Shown one piece after another: positions 11,189 through 20,999 of a DNA stretch of 64,000 nucleotides. The position numbers were made by a program, and so were the translations under genes. Location of the stretch: NCBI GenBank assembly GCA_047495785.1, contig JBLDXI010000031.1, positions 1,488,001 to 1,552,000 of the forward strand, in the 5' to 3' direction. Position 1 is the stretch's first letter; each line of letters opens with the position of its first letter. The notes below the pieces were generated by a model. The model did not search any database. It worked only from the letters and a program-made list of their open reading frames with translations, and was not told where the DNA came from. This DNA is from Lepidodermella squamata (lineage: Eukaryota > Gastrotricha).

Positions 11189-11915
11189 ATGCAGCCTGGT
11201 TCTATTTTACTAATTCACCTGTCATTTTTTGGTAAATCGGATGATTTTTTAAATTTTAGCCCAGCTTTACTTCTTCAAATATTTCCTCAGGTATTGTCCA
11301 AGGATTCACGTTTCAAGCTAACGTGGCCCTCCAAGCTAAGCATGACGATAACAACCCTGCCATTACGCCCGCCAATGGAATGTTTTTGCCCATCAACAAA
11401 TGCCAGTATCGGCCGCTTAGACCGTTTCTGGCCGGCGAGCGTCTGCAATGCGTTCGCGACTATGCCGCTCACTACATTTTGTTCAACCCAGAGACGAGAC
11501 GCTGCGAAGTAGTAGATTACGGCTGTGATCCCCACGGCGCTCGGATCAACTCATTTCGAACAATGCAGGCGTGCCGAAAGTGGTGCACATTATTAACAAC
11601 AAAGCCTTTACTTGAAAAACCAATTCGTCGTAAGTTTTCTGTTTTTTTCCTCTTCAGAGACTGGCGAGATACTGATTTTCAGGCGGAAATCTGGCTCCAA
11701 AGCAGAAATGTAACTACGTTGTGCCGCCGAAGAAGGGCCATTGTGTGTACATACGGTACAATAAGCCGTACATAATTCATATGTCTGGAACGCAAAAGTG
11801 TGGCGTTGTGAAGGCAGGCTGTGACGAAGCAGGTGTTAAGTTGCATTCCTTCCCATCGATATACACGTGTGAGAGGTCATGCCCTGTTCGATCCCCCACG
11901 TACACCAGTCAATAA
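11189..11915 (+). CDS. Secreted protein with two Kunitz-like modules
   Basis: Three exons: 11189-11231, 11291-11629 and 11683-11915, both introns phase 1 (204 aa). Exon 1 encodes the hydrophobic leader MQPGSILLIHLSFF. Module 1 (KCQYRPL...CRKWC) has C-x15-C-x17-C-x6-C-x15-C-x3-C. Module 2 (KCNYVVPPKKGHC...CERSC) has C-x10-C-x18-C-x6-C-x15-C-x3-C. Both contain the G-[AV]-[RK]-x-[HN]-S-F stretch seen in the neighbouring family members. The leader intron is in the same phase and place as in the genes at 12842 and 14430. The stop TAA overlaps an AATAAA poly(A) signal. Probably secreted and inhibitor-like. The model rests on frame-consistent GT/AG joins. Confidence 0.8.
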
Positions 11916-12841
11916 AATGATTGCATAACGAGACTTTTTTGGCTATTTTTGCTTTCATAGTTTGCCATTTTTCGAAAATGGTTCGAAAAGGTCTGCAGAC
12001 ATAATTTTCACACTTCATTCTGGATATATCATAAATACAGGTAGTCGATCTTATCCCTTTTGAGCATTTTCAGTTCGAGATTTGGTGCGGGGTCCCAAAC
12101 AAAGCAGAAGGCTTCAAAGCGGGGTCCTCCCAGAGGGCGCTCAGGCTTAGCCTCAATCAATAGACTAACATGATGTTCAGCTATTCTAGCTTTTCACACA
12201 AAAATTGAGCGACAAAAGTCATGAAACCCTTAATGAAACCATAGTGAAAAAGCGGGTTTTGTATCGTAAAATCTTATTCCACGTGAAAGAACAGCTCGCG
12301 TTCTATATGCATGCAAAATTTGGTAAAAACGGAGATATCTGTTTTGAGAAGTTCAACTTTGAATACACATTAAGACTTTGAAATTTTGGCTTGAGTGCAT
12401 ACTCGGGTCATTTTTTTCTCTATGCCTCAATTCGGTCAAAAAAGTCAGTCGTTTTTTGGAAATTTACCGAAATTCATAAGCCGGGCTCTTTGAGTTATGA
12501 TGAGCCCATATTCAGAAAACTACGCGGGATTTTATAGTAATTAAATCGATTTATTGCTGCATGGCGTTTGCACCGCTTTTGGGGTTTATCCTGCTTTGAA
12601 GTCTTCCGCTTTGTGGGGGACCCTTGGTTCGAGATTTCAGCTCGAAAAACTTGTTTAGCAAACTTTAAACCCTTTCACTGCCGCTTGCAGTTCCTTCCAT
12701 GCTCGGAATTCGGAATACGTTTTTCCTAGTCTGATACCGCTATCCCATTTTGCTTTAATTGAATTCAAGTCATGCTGCTGGTCGACGTGAATACTTCCAT
12801 ACAAACTTCCATAAAACTTTGCTCACAGTTTACTCCAGAAA
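11916..12841. other. Spacer largely filled by a TIR element
   Basis: Apart from the element at 12084-12627 there is only AT-rich spacer. No gene is seen. Confidence 0.5.
12084..12627. mobile_element. Non-autonomous TIR element (544 bp)
   Basis: The ends are imperfect inverted repeats of about 40 bp, sharing GGGTCCC, ACAAAGC.GAAG.CTTCAAAGC. Identical 10-bp direct repeats TTCGAGATTT flank it at 12074-12083 and 12628-12637. A 9-10 bp target duplication would fit a Mutator-like element and an 8-bp one hAT. There is no ORF. Confidence 0.6.
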
Positions 12842-13522
12842 ATGAAAAATGAATTAGTGCTGTTTTTCATAGCGGTGCTCGTCGAATCCATCGGTTCTAA
12901 ACCCACACTTTCGAACCACATAAATTGAAAATAATCTCTTTCAGATTGTCAAGAAAGTGGCCGGTACCACGATGGTATGGCGACGACAGGAGAAAAGTGC
13001 AACTACGTACATAGATCGGCTGAAATCTCATCAGGCCTCTATTTTCACTGCCGCGGAATGTACGAAGATGTCTACATGATCTTCAACTCTGAAGAAGGTC
13101 TATGCATGGAAATTCGGTTTGGCTGCGACCCAGCTGAGGATAGACGGCATTCGTTCGCCAGCTATGAGGAGTGTGCTTATCACTGCCTCCCTTTTGAGCC
13201 CACGGACCGTGTGCCGTACTCGAAATACAACGGCAATCAATTCGCTTTCCCATCTTATGCAATCCCTGGCAAGATACGCCGGGAGGATACGCTGCCCGAT
13301 ACGCAGAAATGTAACTATCGTGAACCTGAGCGTGCACCTATGACAGTATGCGCTCATATATATCCACGCGATTATATTGTTCACGATGAGCAAACGAAAC
13401 GATGTAAGCGGGTAGGTCATGGTTGCGATGCGACTGGCGCAAGAATGCATTCGTTTAAATCACTCCAGAAGTGCAATGAACACTGCGTTTTCTTCCAGCG
13501 GAATATGTACACTGATATTTAG
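12842..13522 (+). CDS. Secreted protein with two Kunitz-like modules
   Basis: Exons 12842-12893 and 12945-13522 (209 aa). The 51-bp phase-1 intron sits right after the leader MKNELVLFFIAVLVESI. Module 1 (KCNYVHRSAEIS...CAYHC) is C-x16-C-x17-C-x6-C-x15-C-x3-C. Module 2 (KCNYREPERAPMTVC...CNEHC) is C-x12-C-x17-C-x6-C-x15-C-x3-C. Layout, linker and the RxHSF motif match the minus-strand gene at 6366-6968, so these are paralogues on opposite strands. A poly(A) signal AATAAA lies about 20 nt after the stop. Expected to be extracellular with four to six disulfides; target unknown. Confidence 0.82.
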
Positions 13523-13637
13523 ACCCGAGATCCAATAATAAAGCGGACATAAAATTTACTGGATACTTTGAATAACAGAATATCTTCTAGCGGAACCGAG
13601 TTTACGGTGAGTGAAACCAAATGTTCTTTTTGCGGAA

Positions 13638-13788
13638 CAGTGCGCGAAGTAGGATCCTCGAACCAGGAAGTATTTTCAGGCCAAAACTTGACCGAAGGCC
13701 AAAGGGTCCCCCTCTCCGGTCGTTTAGGTGATTTTGAACTTTGGCCTTGTGAACTGTGGGATACGATTCCCCAGTACTTTGCGCACTG
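13638..13788. mobile_element. hAT-like MITE, copy B (151 bp)
   Basis: Begins CAGTGCGCGAAGTAGG and ends CCAGTACTTTGCGCACTG, which are inverted copies. Flanking 8-mers TTGCGGAA (13630-13637) and CTGCGGAA (13789-13796) match at 7 of 8 positions. It shares ends and an internal CCAAAGGGTCCCC block with copy A at 3260-3425. No coding capacity. Confidence 0.75.
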
Positions 13789-13845
13789 CTGCGGAACCAG
13801 AGTCGAGATTCGAGATACACCAAGAGTCATTATTTCAATAATTCT

Positions 13846-14223
13846 ATGAATTGTAGGCGAATCACGACTTCAGAATTGAACACTCTCTCAGAATGTTGCG
13901 CTGGATTTACTGGTGATTTTTCTAGAATTGTTGTGGACCTGCAAGAAATATCCGAAAGTGATTCTATTTGGTTCTGCTATAAGGAGGACCTTTCAAATAA
14001 TATTGAACACGAATTTTCAACGACTATTGAAAATAACGATGCGGATCATTGTGGAAAGTTGAATATGGACAAAAAATATTATGGATCGCACGACCATAAT
14101 GATTCATCCGGGAGTCATAGCAACGATGGATTGACCAATCAGTGCGCGCATTTGATTGGACTTTCAAGTGCTCACACAATGATCTATCTTATTTTTGTTT
14201 TAGTTCTACGGGTTGGTTTGTAA
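13846..14223 (+). CDS. Hypothetical protein with C-terminal hydrophobic tail
   Basis: Open frame of about 126 aa from the ATG at 13846. The frame stays open upstream into the MITE, so the true start or an upstream exon is uncertain, and a TAG acceptor at 13855-13856 is possible. It has cysteines at ECCAGF, WFCYKE, DHCGK and NQCAH, a Ser/Asn/His/Asp-rich stretch, and ends in a hydrophobic segment (HTMIYLIFVLVLRVGL) that could be a membrane or GPI-anchor signal. It is not Kunitz-like. I do not recognise it. It could be a last exon or a chance ORF. Confidence 0.3.
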   Translation: MNCRRITTSELNTLSECCAGFTGDFSRIVVDLQEISESDSIWFCYKEDLSNNIEHEFSTTIENNDADHCGKLNMDKKYYGSHDHNDSSGSHSNDGLTNQCAHLIGLSSAHTMIYLIFVLVLRVGL

Positions 14224-14429
14224 TTGGTTAATCGATGTTCGATGTGTAGGTCAAATATTCCCTCTTTTGCCTCTTTGTTCTTCGTTTTAGTGACTCATGA
14301 TCGTAGCCGCATTGACCCATCAAGCTTGTTAATCATTCAGACCACGAATTCCGAGGAAACGTTGAGCCTGTTGTCTGCTGTCTCGCGTTTTGCATTTATT
14401 CCACATTTGAAATTTGAACCGCATTCCTA

Positions 14430-14847
14430 ATGGAATTCCAAGTTTTATTGGCACATATTTTATTGCTTTTAATTTCTTATTTTACGTACATTGGTAAGCC
14501 CTTGAAAAGTCCACTGTTGGATGGTACTGAGATTAATTGCCATAGATTGCTGCTGCACTACCTACCCTCCGCCGAGTCCGCCCCACAACCGAAAATGTGG
14601 TTATTGGCCAGGAGGAAGTGCTTGCATCCCTCATACTTGTGGCTACAATGATAACAAAGGATTTTACGTGCATTCGGCTGGCGCTCAGGGCTGCCGTCTT
14701 GTCAAGAACGGCTGCGATGAGGATGGCGCTTACAAAGCATCGTTCAGCTCGATTGAAGAATGCCGAGCGACCTGTGACGACAACGATGAGGATTATCGAC
14801 GTTACTCACGCTTCAACAATCGACCCTGGTTTGTGAAGAGCAAATAA
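14430..14847 (+). CDS. Secreted single Kunitz-like protein
   Basis: Exons 14430-14493 and 14546-14847 (121 aa), with a phase-1 intron directly after the leader (FQVLLAHILLLLISYFTYI), as in the genes at 11189 and 12842. The mature part starts with a CCC run and a Pro-rich stretch (YPPPSPPH). One module follows: KCGYWPGGSACIPHTC, then x17, C-x6-C-x15-C-x3-C (FSSIEECRATC). It has an extra Cys before the second canonical one (C-x8-C-x4-C). The tail is acidic then basic (DDNDEDYRRYSR). Likely extracellular; the odd number of early cysteines suggests a different disulfide layout. Confidence 0.75.
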
Positions 14848-15082
14848 TCTCATCTGCTGACTTCGTTCTTGTCGACAATTTTGCGAATCCGAACCCTTTC
14901 TTGTTCATTTAAAAATGGCCAGGTTTTAAACTGAATTGAACATTTTAATGTGAAAAATGGGGAAATCTAGGTTGCTGTTGAAGACATTAACTGGTTTGTA
15001 GGTTTGTAAACACACACGGGCTCGTAAAGTTAACAAAGCATTATATTAATTTCCTCATTCATAATGGTGGATAAGTATAAAC

Positions 15083-16599
15083 ATGCGTAGCTTCTTACAA
15101 TTCATCGTAACAGCTTGTTTATCAAGCCTAACACTAGGCTTATCCACCAAGGGTGGAACTTCGGAGCAAGAGCTGTTCTCAAAGGGGATGCAATTTAGGA
15201 ATGCAGGTCAATGGATTTTATCATACGACTACTTCGCTAAAGCCTGGCAACGATGGCACAAAAACAAAGAGCGGAATCTGCCTCATCAACTGACTGAGAT
15301 GGCAATCCTAGACGAGCTGCAGTTCTTAGCCTCAGAGCAGTTGGGCGATATTGAGAAAACGTTCAAATGGTGCACAATTATCAGTCAGCTGGAAGACAGC
15401 CTAAGTAGCCAGGAGACAGCTCTGCATAAGGAGGTGATAGATGCATGCAAGAGATATATAGGCATGGCGAAGATCACAAAATTTAAGAAAATTACCAAAA
15501 TGAACGCGACAGAACGAGAAGAAGCTGCTAGGAAAATGACCGAGCTCGAGGATTACAAGCTTTGCACTAAGAAACGGGGTCCATCAAGCCGGAAACTATT
15601 CTGCCGCGTTAGCGATCGCGATCGCCACCCTTTGCTGATTCTTAGTCCTCTTAGGGAAGAAATTCTGAGCCTTGACCCCGTTGTCGTTTTGTTTCACGAC
15701 ATCGCAACAGCTGCAGAAGTTGAAACACTGAAGAAAGAGGCTAAATCTAAGTTCAAAGAAGCTTCAGCAAGCAGCGATATGAACAGCGGGCTATTACGGG
15801 CTCAAGACGTTGCTTGGATTAAAAGCGAACGGATGCCGGCTCTGTCGTCTCGAATCGAAGCCTACACAGGTCTTAACACGCAGACACACGGTAGGTCGAA
15901 CGACTATAGTATGAGGGCTCGATTTTTTACTTCGTCAATTTTGTACTGGAAGGTTGTGAGATGTTCCAAATCGGGCATTATGGAATCGGCGGTCGTAAGT
16001 TTTTTCTTGTTAATAATTCCGAGGATCAAATATCAAGGCTAAGAAGTCTCTTTAAAGCCAACGCGAACGACCGTTCTTAAAATATTGCTCTCAAATGAAG
16101 CATTTCTCTTTTCAAGACTACGTCGGTCATTGGGATAATTTCAATTCATTCCGCGAGCTGGACCCAATCGGAGACCGCATAGCGACGGTGCTCATCTACC
16201 TGAATGACGTCGAGGAAGGCGGTGAAACAATTTTTCCTCTTCTTGGCTTACGCGTCGAGCCTGTCAATGGCGCAGCTCTAATGTGGTACAACTGTAATCG
16301 GAATGAAACTTCGGATGAACGCATGAGACACGCGGCTTGCCCGGTTATTCGAGGCGAAAAATGGGTATTTTATTAAGATTGGCTTTCATCTATTATAATA
16401 TCAAATGTTATTGAACCTATGCACTTTTTAGGTTGTGAATAAATGGTTCAGTTGGCGTGGCCAATTGCTACACAAGCTACATGGATTGGATCAAAATCAA
16501 CCATTCACAATTGATGACTTTAATCTCACTCCGGCAGCGAGAATGACGAAGTATACCAAAGACTTGTTTTTCGCTCCTGAAACTAAAAGAGACATGTAG
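15083..16599 (+). CDS. Prolyl 4-hydroxylase alpha subunit 1
   Basis: Exons 15083-15890, 15953-15994, 16117-16364 and 16432-16599 (421 aa). It has a signal peptide (SFLQFIVTACLSSLTLGLS), then a TPR-like peptide-substrate-binding region (ELFSKG...SYDYFAKAW) and an Fe(II)/2-oxoglutarate dioxygenase domain. Across the short exon 2 the catalytic domain reads QIGHYGIGG then HYVGHWDNF. The iron ligands His-x-Asp (HWD) and distal His (RHAACPV), and the 2-oxoglutarate-binding Lys (RGEKW), are all present. It hydroxylates proline in collagen-like substrates in the ER. The protein is about 100 residues shorter than typical alpha subunits, missing most of the N-terminal dimerisation region. A tandem paralogue follows with identical intron positions. 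Confidence 0.88.
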
Positions 16600-16885
16600 A
16601 TCAGTTATTTCTTAATAAAAATGGCGAAAGAGATTTAGATGTTTTGGAGTATAAGAGTAGAACTTTGAGTGGAAAAATCAAAACTATATGAAGCTATATG
16701 CTATCAAGACTATATGAAGCTGGTCTAAAATTCGGGTAATTTCAGTAATGGCATTTGCTCATTTTGCTCATTTAGAGCCTATTTACAATTTTACGGCATG
16801 CATTTTGCTGTCAACAAACCCAGTATTAAGCAGCACTTCGACGGAGACCCTCATTGATACATGCTATAGACCGCATACAACAAGT

Positions 16886-18261
16886 ATGCTAAGCCACACT
16901 CTTCTCATCTTAACAACCGGCTTGTTGAGCTCGGCTTTGGGCTCATCTGCCAAGGATGGCATTTCGGAACATGAGCTGTTTTCAAAGGGAATTCAGATGA
17001 CAAAACAGCGTCGATGGCTAGAGTCTTATGATTACTTTACGAGAGCTTGGCAGAAATGGCAGAAAAATGAAGACCTAGATGTGGCTCATCAATTGCCTGA
17101 AATCGAAATCCTCGACAAATTGCAATACGTGGCCTCGGAGCAATTGGATGACCGTGGGAAAACTATGAAGTGGTGTAAAATCATTGTTGATATCGAGGAT
17201 GGCCTGAGTGAGGAAGACGCTGATAAACACGGAGAGGTCCTCGAAGCATGTCGGAGGTATGTTGGCATCGAGAAGATTACAAAATCCGGGACTATCACCA
17301 AAATGGCCGAGAAGGAGCGGGAAAAAGCTGCGAGGGAGATGATGGACCTCGAGGATTATCACCTATGCAAGACGAAACCATACCCGAAATCGAGGGACCT
17401 ATTTTGTCGAATAAGCCATCGAAATCGGCTGATACTCAGCCCTGTGAAGGAGGAAATTCTGAGTCGTGACCCTGTTGTTGTGTTATTTCATGATCTCATT
17501 ACTTCACGCGAAATCGGGGTGTTAAAGGATTCGGCCAAATCGAAATTGACCGAGGCCAGTGTGGATATTGAAATGGATAAAGGGCTTCTACGAATTCAGA
17601 ATGTTGCCTGGGTGAAAAGTGATCTCATGCCGGCTCTCTCGGCTCGAATTCGATCCTACACAGGTCTCAACACTGATAACGACGGTGAAGCAATATATTT
17701 TAATTTCGAAGCTATCGTTGTTGATGCTTTCGTATGAACAGGTAGCGAGATGTATCAGGTTGGGCACTATAACGTTGGAGGGCGTAAGCTTTGAGAAACC
17801 ATCGAGGGCACCATCGATTTCTCCTTTTTCAGACTATGTCGGCCATTGGGATTACTTCAATTCATTCCACGAGCTGGACCTGTTTGGAGACCGCATGGCG
17901 ACCGTCCTAATCTACATGAACGATGTCGAAGAGGGTGGTGGAACAATTTTTCCGCTTTTAGATTTACATGTCCGTCCTCAAAAAGGCGCGGCTTTGGTGT
18001 GGTACAACTACCATCGCAATGAAACTGCCGATGAGCGAACGAAACACGCAGCTTGTCCAGTGATTCGCGGCGAGAAATGGGTATTGAAAGACATTTTCAA
18101 TTACGAATTAGACAATGATTTTGTGCTTCAAGGTCGTTAATAAGTGGTTCAGATGGCGTGGCCAGCTATTGCATAAGCAACACGGGCTGAAGCAAAAGCA
18201 TAAATTCACTATCAATGACTTCGAACTTATCTCAGCAGCGAAAAAAGCGAAACGTCAATAA
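16886..18261 (+). CDS. Prolyl 4-hydroxylase alpha subunit 2
   Basis: Exons 16886-17684, 17742-17783, 17833-18080 and 18133-18261 (405 aa). The start at 16886 puts a good signal peptide first (SHTLLILTTGLLSSALG); an in-frame ATG at 16748 lacks one. Domain order, the tiny 42-nt second exon and all intron phases match the preceding gene. Active-site residues are kept: HWD iron ligands in HYVGHWDYF, distal His in KHAACPVIRG and Lys in GEKW. It is also short at the N-terminus. It ends convergently with the first Kunitz array gene, their poly(A) signals lying within about 40 bp (near 18354 plus and 18392 minus). Degenerate copies of its exons recur inside the array. Confidence 0.88.
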
Positions 18262-18427
18262 GAGATAAATCTGAATTTTAGAAATCGTCGAAAATGCCGA
18301 TATTCGGCATGAAAAATCGCATCATCTACTATTTTTTGAATATCCATGATATTTAAATAAATAAAAATAAAAACATTTCTAACGATAAATATTTATTCAC
18401 GTCCGTATAAATCGCGTTTCATTTTGG

Positions 18428-19806
18428 TTAGCCTAACAATGGATACAAACAAGATTGTTGGCAATCTTCTCTTGAACGGAAAGCGAAAGGCGCCAAATTT
18501 TCACTTCGACATCCAGTACTCCGGACGATGCATCGCATGAGTCGAGCCTCAAAGACAATGTAGGGGCCAATGTTGTCGCGACATGTCTGACGCGGCATCC
18601 GGTAACGGCATCGATTATCGGTTGACATATCGACTGGCATCGGAGAAGCCTGGGTTACCGGCAAGTTTGAACCACCACACCTGCCCTGGCACTCCTGCAT
18701 TGACGAAAACGCGTATTTTCGAATTTCAGTTGCGCTACAGCCGCTCGATTCAGTTTTGCACTGCCTGGTTTTCGAGTCGAAAACAATGTGATCGCCAATG
18801 TACATCGCGCAGGTGATCTCAGGCGAACTATACGAGCACTTATCAACATCTGGAGCCTGAGTGACCGCGCCACACCTAGCCTGGCACTCTTGCATCGATG
18901 GAAACGCGTATTTTCTAATTTCATTCGCGTTACAGCCGCTTGATTGAGTCGAACATTGCCGGGTAGCTGAGTCGAAAACGATGTTCTCGCCAATATACAT
19001 CATACAAGTCATTTGCGGCTTGGTGTACGAGCATTTGTCGACGAAACCTGGATTAGATGGAGCTTGAGTTGTGAAGCTCACATCAGAGCGTTGAGTAACA
19101 GGTGCAGATCGACATGTTTGCTCGCACTCTTGTTGGCTCGAGAAGGCATACTGGCGAATGTATTCTGCGCTGCAACCACTAGATTGGGTCGTGCATTGCC
19201 GCGTCTTTGAGTTGTAGACAACATTTTCGCCGATATACATTGCGCAAGTGACCTCAGGCATTTCATAACTGCATTTGTTCACTGAAAATATATAACTTCA
19301 TCAGTCTTTTCAATTTTGATTAATAATGGTTTATAGAGTTGCCGTGGAATAAGGCTGGAAAACAGTTTTAGACGACAGCTGATATGCTGATATGCCGTAT
19401 TAATTCCCACAGAGATGAAATGATTCCGACGGTAAAATTATGGACGTTTTGTATGTGATATAATTCATTCGGATTCGTCAAATCGCCGGCGAATTTAGAT
19501 GATTATTTCAAATCTACAAAAAGGCGAACCTTGATTATTTTGCCGCTGTCCATTTGATTCACATGCAGCTTGACACTCAGGCATGGAATTGAACGAAACC
19601 GCTCGAACGGAATCGGCATTGCAGCCGCCGCTTTGAATCGTACATTTTCCTTGATTCGCATCGTACACGATATTCTCGCCAATGTACATCATGCATAGAA
19701 CGCTCGGGATTCGATAGTTGCATTTCGGATTTTGGCATTGAGCCAAATTAGCAAAAACCGCAAGTGTTACTACCAGAAAAGTCGCGGGATAGTTTTCGGA
19801 GTACAT
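18428..19806 (-). CDS. Array gene K1: secreted protein with five Kunitz-like modules
   Basis: Exon 1 is 19530-19806 and exon 2 is 18428-19281, joined by a phase-1 intron (376 aa). Exon 1 encodes the signal peptide (YPATFLVVTLAVFANLAQC) and module 1. Exon 2 encodes modules 2-5, beginning NKCSYEMPEVTC, DKCSYTKPQMTC, DKCSYSSPEITC and NRCRYRMPRQTC. Every module is C-x8-C-x16-C-x6-C-x15-C-x3-C. The residue after Cys2, corresponding to inhibitor P1 in the Kunitz fold, is Met, Ala, Met, Ala, Arg in order. Linkers are short and Pro/Ser/Thr-rich. A TATA-like element lies at 19866-19873. Kunitz modules usually inhibit serine proteases; here only the last has an Arg P1. Confidence 0.85.
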
Positions 19807-19865
19807 TTCACTATGCTCGAAAGATTGAAGCTGAATGAAGTAATAAAGAGCTCTGCAGGCTGCGC

Positions 19866-19873
19866 TTTATATT
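19866..19873 (-). promoter_or_regulatory. TATA-like box of K1
   Basis: AATATAAA on the minus strand, about 60 nt upstream of the K1 ATG, inside a GCGC-flanked context shared with the other array genes. Confidence 0.5.
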
Positions 19874-19990
19874 TACTCCGAACCCGGCGATTAATCATCA
19901 GAACGTCAGACATCACATTTGAGGCGTGTTGTTCCCGGCCGCAATAACAGCATGTTTGATGCATTTCAGTTTTTTCATAGATTACGTGAA

Positions 19991-20133
19991 CAGATAAGCT
20001 AGATAATCTGATTTGTTCATCTTCCGCACGTATGCTCGAAGCGTTTTTTCTGGTCAAAAGTAATTGCTCACGTGCACTTCGCAGTCACGCCATTTGACAC
20101 ACCGAAAGTAAACAAGCACGAACAATTCGTCTT
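19991..20133 (-). repeat. Array upstream block, K1 copy
   Basis: Conserved block upstream of the array genes, read here on the plus strand: AGATnAGC..., then TTTTTTCTGGTCAA, then GTCACGCCA and AAACAAGCACGAACAA. The K1 copy is among the most diverged. Confidence 0.55.
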
Positions 20134-20430
20134 TTATTGTATCAAAATTTTCATGATGAGGCTGTGAAATTTGACAATCCCAGACTGAAAAGCTTTTCAA
20201 CATCACGGTTCAAGATCAAGCTAGGTTAGCTCAGCCTTCCTCCAATTTCTTTGTCGAATTTCTAGTTTTCATCGGCCAACTTATTGGTGAAGTCATTTGA
20301 GGATCGAACTTGGGCTGCCTCTCAGGGAAGGCTTCTTAAGCCTTAAGACAAGACTTTTTTTAACCATGTATAGTTGCATTGAATAGATAACAAAACTATA
20401 ACAAATGGGTTATTTCATTAAATCATTAAT

Positions 20431-20600
20431 GTGAAAGAGGAAATTCAGAGTCGTGACTCGGTTGAAAATTACTACTTTTCGCTGTTGAATTCACAAGTCC
20501 GTACTCAGAAACGCGCACCTTTGATGTTGTACAATTACCATCGCAATGAAACTGCCGATGAGCGAACGAAGCATGCCGCGTGTCCAGTTATTGGTTAACG
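20431..20600 (+). pseudogene. P4H alpha fragment 1 (decayed)
   Basis: GTGAAAGAGGAAATTCAGAG matches P4H-2 exon 1 at about 17443. It is followed directly by sequence like the end of exon 3 (encoding YNYHRNETADERTKHAACPV). The intervening coding sequence and introns are missing, so it cannot make an enzyme. It lies just downstream of, and convergent with, K2. Confidence 0.75.
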
Positions 20601-20999
20601 GTTAATGGCTACAAAGCAGTTCAGCGGCCGCTCGCATGATTGTCCTCTCGACGATGTGGAAAGCGAACTGAAAAACCAAAAGGTCTCAAAGTAACACTTA
20701 CATTTATTCGGTAAAAATGCATTGGCTCTAGCAATAGTAAAAGAATAATTTTTGCCGATAATAAAGGAATGCTTAGTCAAAACAATTTTCAATCTTTAGT
20801 AATAAATATTGGTGCAAATAGGAAAATGATGACATGAAAAATGAATTCATACACGAGAAAGAATTCACCCTTATTAGGATGCAAAATACTAACTGAATTA
20901 AGGTGATAATGCCCCTTAATTAGGGTGAATTTTTTTCTGGCGTAGCGGGGAAATACAGATCGTTTGTAGGCATGATTTAGCAATGTAGTCCGTTTTAGT

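Noticed and set aside
18583-19210. Plus-strand ORFs opposite the Kunitz exons
   Set aside because: Antisense shadows of the repeated modules; they recur at the same place opposite each array gene.
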